This document shows, piece by piece, positions 61,442 through 64,000 of a DNA stretch of 64,000 nt. The notes under the pieces are model-generated. The model was not told where the DNA came from and did not search any database. It saw nothing but the letters and a program-made list of their open reading frames with translations. The first letter of the stretch is position 1. Each line of letters starts with the position of its first letter. Source of the stretch: Bradyrhizobium liaoningense (GTDB lineage: Bacteria > Pseudomonadota > Alphaproteobacteria > Rhizobiales > Xanthobacteraceae). The position numbers and the translations under genes were made by a program. The stretch is taken from positions 35,576 through 99,575 of the forward strand of contig NZ_JAFCJM010000024.1 of NCBI RefSeq assembly GCF_018130955.1. Reading direction: 5' to 3'.

Positions 61442-62506
61442 GTGGCGGAGAGTGACAACATCATCGTCGAGACCGCGGAGAAAATCTTCGCCGATCTCGC
61501 CGACCCGCAGACCATCAATCACGACAAGAAGGACGCCTGGAAGGCGCCGCTTTGGCAGGCGCTGAGCGATGCCGGCCTGCCCTTGTCGTGGGTGCCGGAA
61601 GATTGCGGCGGCTCGGGCGCCGACCTTGCCGACGGTTTTGCGCTGCTCAACGCCGCCGGCCGTTTCGCGGTCGCGGTTCCCCTGGCCGAGACCATGCTCG
61701 CGGGCTGGCTGCTCGCCCAGGTCAAGATCGCCTCGCCCGGTGGCGAGATGACCGTGCTGCCGGCAAGCCCGAAGGACAAGATCACGCTGAATGCGGACGG
61801 CTCGCTCTCCGGCCGCGCGCGCGGCGTGCCCTTCGCCAAGGTCGCAAAGCATTTTGCGGTGCTGGCGCACGGCAATGGCGGCGTGTCGATCGTACTGGTC
61901 GATGCCGGCCAGGCGCGTATCGAGGCCGGCCTCAATGTCGGTTATGACCACAGCGATACCGTGACGCTGGACAAGGCTCACGCCATCACGATCAAACCGG
62001 CGCCGAGAGGTTTTGACCAGACCCGGCTGATGTTGATGGGCGGTGTCGCCCGCAGCCTGCAGATCGCGGGCGCGCTGGAATCGATGCTCGACATCTCCGT
62101 GCGCTACTCCAACGAGCGCGTCGCCTTCGAGAAGAAGATCTCGAAATTCCAGGCCGTGCAGCACAACCTCGCGCGCCTTGCCGGCGAGTCCGCCGCGGCC
62201 CTCGCCGCCGCGACGTCGGCGGCCGATGCGATCGCGAACGCGCCCTCCTTCAACGACGAAGTGTTCCTCGAAGCCGCTGCGGCAAAGATCCGCTGCGCGG
62301 AGGCGGCTGAGAAGGGCGGCGGCATCGCGCACCAGGTGCATGGTGCGATCGGCTTCACCAGCGAGCACATCCTGCATCGCTATTCACTGCGCGCGCTCGC
62401 CTGGCGCGACGATTTTGGCTCCGAGAGCCATTGGGCGGTCGAACTCGGCAAGCTGGTTGCAAACCGCGGCGCCGATGAATTGTGGCCGCTGGTGGCTTCG
62501 CGCTGA
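61442..62506 (+). CDS. Acyl-CoA dehydrogenase subunit, probably non-catalytic
   Basis: A 354-residue acyl-CoA dehydrogenase-like protein. The start is a GTG at 61442 after GGGGAACG; the upstream frame is not protein-like. It has VPEDCGGSGADLADGFALL near the start and AHQVHGAIGFTSEHILHRYSLRALAWRD at the end, but neither the x-E-R base segment (here LMLMGGVARSLQ) nor the GGT-x-E end is present. It therefore resembles the small subunit of alpha2beta2 dehydrogenases such as PimD-type. The partner starts 18 bases downstream. Confidence 0.87.
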   Translation: MAESDNIIVETAEKIFADLADPQTINHDKKDAWKAPLWQALSDAGLPLSWVPEDCGGSGADLADGFALLNAAGRFAVAVPLAETMLAGWLLAQVKIASPGGEMTVLPASPKDKITLNADGSLSGRARGVPFAKVAKHFAVLAHGNGGVSIVLVDAGQARIEAGLNVGYDHSDTVTLDKAHAITIKPAPRGFDQTRLMLMGGVARSLQIAGALESMLDISVRYSNERVAFEKKISKFQAVQHNLARLAGESAAALAAATSAADAIANAPSFNDEVFLEAAAAKIRCAEAAEKGGGIAHQVHGAIGFTSEHILHRYSLRALAWRDDFGSESHWAVELGKLVANRGADELWPLVASR

Positions 62507-62524
62507 TTTGGGGACGAGACAACG

Positions 62525-63685
62525 ATGACCGCTGCCCTCCGTTTCGATCCGATCCGCCTGCCGGAAAAATGCGAGCAACTGCGCAAGGAAGTGCGTGCCT
62601 TCCTCGCCGAGGAGATCGCCGCCGGCACCTTCGATCCACACAAGCCCAACCGCGAAGACACCGACGTACCGGAATTTTCCCGCAAGGTCGGCGCCAAGGG
62701 CTGGCTCGGCATGACCTGGCCGAAGAAATATGGCGGCCAGGAGCGCTCCTTCCTCGAGCGCTACGTGGTGACCGAGGAGATGCGCGTGGCCAACGCGCCG
62801 ACGCGGCGCTTTTTCGTCGCCGACCGCCAGAGCGGGCCGGTGCTGCTCAAATACGCGCCCGAGCACATCAAGATGGACATTCTGCCGCGCATCTGCCGCG
62901 GCGAGATCTGCTTTGCGATCGGCATGAGCGAGCCGAATTCCGGCTCCGACCTGTTCGCGGCCAAGACCCGCGCGACCAAGACCGACGGCGGCTATCTCGT
63001 CAACGGCACAAAAATCTGGACCTCGTCGGCGCATATCGCCGACTACATGATCGCGATCTTCCGGACCTCGCCGCCGACCAAGGAGAACCGCCGTCACGGC
63101 CTGACGCAATTCCTGGTCAAGATGAAGCAGCCCGGCATCCAGGTGAACCCGATCGGCCAGATCACCGGCCAGTACGAGTTCAACGAAGTCGTGTTCACCG
63201 ACTTCTTCGTGCCCGACGACCACGTGCTCGGCGAGGTCGACGGCGCCTGGAAGCAGGCGACCTCGGAACTCGCCTATGAGCGAAGCGGCCCGGAGCGCTT
63301 CCTCGAGACCTACTACGTGCTGACCGAGCTCGTTCGCGCGGTCGGCCCCAACCCTGACACGCGCAGCGCCGAAGGCATCGGCCGCCTCGTCGCGCAGCTC
63401 CACACCATGCGGCGCATGTCGGTCTCGGTCGCCGGCATGTTGCAGGCGGGCAAGGAGCCGGTGGTCGAAGCCTCCATCGTCAAGGACATCGGCACCGTGT
63501 GGGAGCAACAACTGCCGCACCGCGTCCGCGATCTCGCCGCCTTCGTCGAGGAGACCGCGACCAACCGCGAGACGCTGGAGCGGCAGCTTGATTTCGCCAT
63601 CAAGACCGCACCGAAACTCACTATCCAGGGCGGCACCACCGAAGTGCTCCGCGGCATCATCGCCCGCGGACTTGGTTTGCGCTAA
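62525..63685 (+). CDS. Acyl-CoA dehydrogenase subunit, catalytic
   Basis: A 386-residue acyl-CoA dehydrogenase. MTWPKKYGGQ, IGMSEPNSGSDLFAAKTRATK and VNGTKIWTSSAHIADY are the usual FAD and substrate motifs; the base is probably Glu of LAYERSGPERF; the end is IQGGTTEVLRGIIARGLGLR. It pairs with the preceding gene, as in PimC/PimD (large and small subunits of pimeloyl-CoA dehydrogenase). The natural substrate cannot be read from sequence. Confidence 0.9.
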   Translation: MTAALRFDPIRLPEKCEQLRKEVRAFLAEEIAAGTFDPHKPNREDTDVPEFSRKVGAKGWLGMTWPKKYGGQERSFLERYVVTEEMRVANAPTRRFFVADRQSGPVLLKYAPEHIKMDILPRICRGEICFAIGMSEPNSGSDLFAAKTRATKTDGGYLVNGTKIWTSSAHIADYMIAIFRTSPPTKENRRHGLTQFLVKMKQPGIQVNPIGQITGQYEFNEVVFTDFFVPDDHVLGEVDGAWKQATSELAYERSGPERFLETYYVLTELVRAVGPNPDTRSAEGIGRLVAQLHTMRRMSVSVAGMLQAGKEPVVEASIVKDIGTVWEQQLPHRVRDLAAFVEETATNRETLERQLDFAIKTAPKLTIQGGTTEVLRGIIARGLGLR

Positions 63686-63721
63686 CGCGAATGAGGACGA
63701 TGCTGCAGCCGCACGCTCCGT

Positions 63722-63843
63722 TCACCTCTCCCATGGGGAGAGGTCGATTTGCGCCAGCAAATCGGGTGAGGGGCTATGCCTTATCGAGGGACCGCACCCC
63801 TCACCCGGCGCTACGCGCCGACCTCTCCCCATGGGAGAGGTGA
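63722..63843. repeat. Palindromic element with perfect 25-bp ends
   Basis: 63722-63746 (from TCACCTCTCCC) is the exact reverse complement of 63819-63843. Inside, GGGTGAGGGG and CCCCTCACCC form a second stem. It shares the CCCCTCACCCG block with the element at 22376. It follows the acyl-CoA dehydrogenase pair by about 36 bases and may act as its terminator. Confidence 0.8.
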
Positions 63844-63858
63844 TTCTTCGGGTCCTAA

Positions 63859-64000
63859 CCGGCTACATGGGTAACAGAATAGACCGGCGACATGGGTAAC
63901 AGGTCAACTGTCGGCAAGGAGGGCTTTGCCGATGGGTTGGAAGGAGACCTGTGCCGTGGACGAGCGGATGCGCTTTATGGTGGCGGTTGAGAAGGGCGAG
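63859..64000 (+). mobile_element. IS481-type insertion sequence, left end
   Basis: Starting near 63859, CCGGCTACATGGGTAACAG (63859-63877) is followed after a short spacer by CCGGCGACATGGGTAACAG (63884-63902), 18 of 19 identical with a 25-base period; these would be the terminal inverted repeat and its internal copy. A transposase gene starts at 63932 and runs off the window. The far end and target-site duplication are not visible. Confidence 0.75.
63932..64000 (+). CDS. IS481-family transposase, N-terminal part
   Basis: Only 23 codons are visible. MGWKETCAVDERMRFMVAVEKGE is cut off by the right edge, but it is the typical start of a transposase with HTH then a DDE integrase core (the M-D/V-D-E-R-M-x-F pattern of the IS481 group). 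AAGGAGGG lies 10 bases before the ATG. The rest lies outside the window. Confidence 0.8.
   Translation, partial: MGWKETCAVDERMRFMVAVEKGE

Noticed and set aside
20863..63843. The repeated palindromes as a CRISPR array
   Set aside because: Copies are scattered, differ in family and length, have no regular spacers and no cas genes are present.

Overview
The window looks like chromosome from a high-GC alphaproteobacterium, most likely Bradyrhizobium or a close relative. The support is indirect: GC-rich codon use that leaves long open frames on both strands, many periplasmic solute-binding proteins and acyl-CoA enzymes, and several families of intergenic palindromes of the kind scattered through Bradyrhizobiaceae genomes. 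No 16S rRNA or other marker was available, so the genus is an inference.

Layout. 1-4.8 kb: the end of radC, then a branched-chain-type solute-binding protein directly followed by a large membrane class III cyclase with a duplicated sensor region. 4.8-13.7 kb: small genes, including a Sel1-repeat protein, a TetR/VOC pair divergent from a tautomerase, a LysR regulator divergent from a second tautomerase, an ECF42-like sigma factor with its DGPF/YciI partner, a tandem AprI/Inh-type protein and a D-2-hydroxyacid dehydrogenase. 13.7-17.3 kb: a NitT/TauT-type ABC importer whose genes overlap into that dehydrogenase, divergent from a creatininase-family amidohydrolase. 18-20 kb: an outer-membrane protein joining an Omp25/31-like barrel to a carbohydrate-porin domain, with a candidate metal-type operator upstream. 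20-31 kb: TauE/SafE permease, CNNM/CorC protein, PilZ protein, GltS-like flavoprotein, patatin, ferredoxin-NADP reductase, ATP-grasp enzyme, and a glutamate-type binding protein in tandem with a dicarboxylate symporter.

33.3-38.7 kb is the clearest pathway: flavin monooxygenase, aryl-CoA ligase, MarR regulator, zeta-class GST-type isomerase and gentisate 1,2-dioxygenase. Both + strand transcription units carry the same 16-bp sequence over the -10 region, which marks them as one regulon. The gene set fits CoA-dependent conversion of salicylate (or a similar aromatic acid) through gentisate to fumarylpyruvate. 38.8-43 kb is a second NitT/TauT importer with an FAD oxidoreductase. 43-49.3 kb holds an enoyl-CoA hydratase, a ketopantoate reductase, two hydrolases, an acyl-CoA dehydrogenase and an AraC regulator. 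49.6-56 kb holds a peptide-type binding protein, a metallo-amidohydrolase, tRNA-Arg(CCT), VOC and GYD proteins, and a RraA/cupin/Bug operon. 56-63.7 kb has small exported proteins, a second ketopantoate reductase, a YidB-like protein, an SDR and a pair of acyl-CoA dehydrogenase subunits. The right edge enters an IS481-type insertion sequence.

No CRISPR array, rRNA, prophage or recognisable antiphage system was seen. The best candidates for something new are the binding protein/cyclase pair, the binding protein/DAACS symporter pair, the two-barrel outer-membrane protein and the aromatic-acid regulon.
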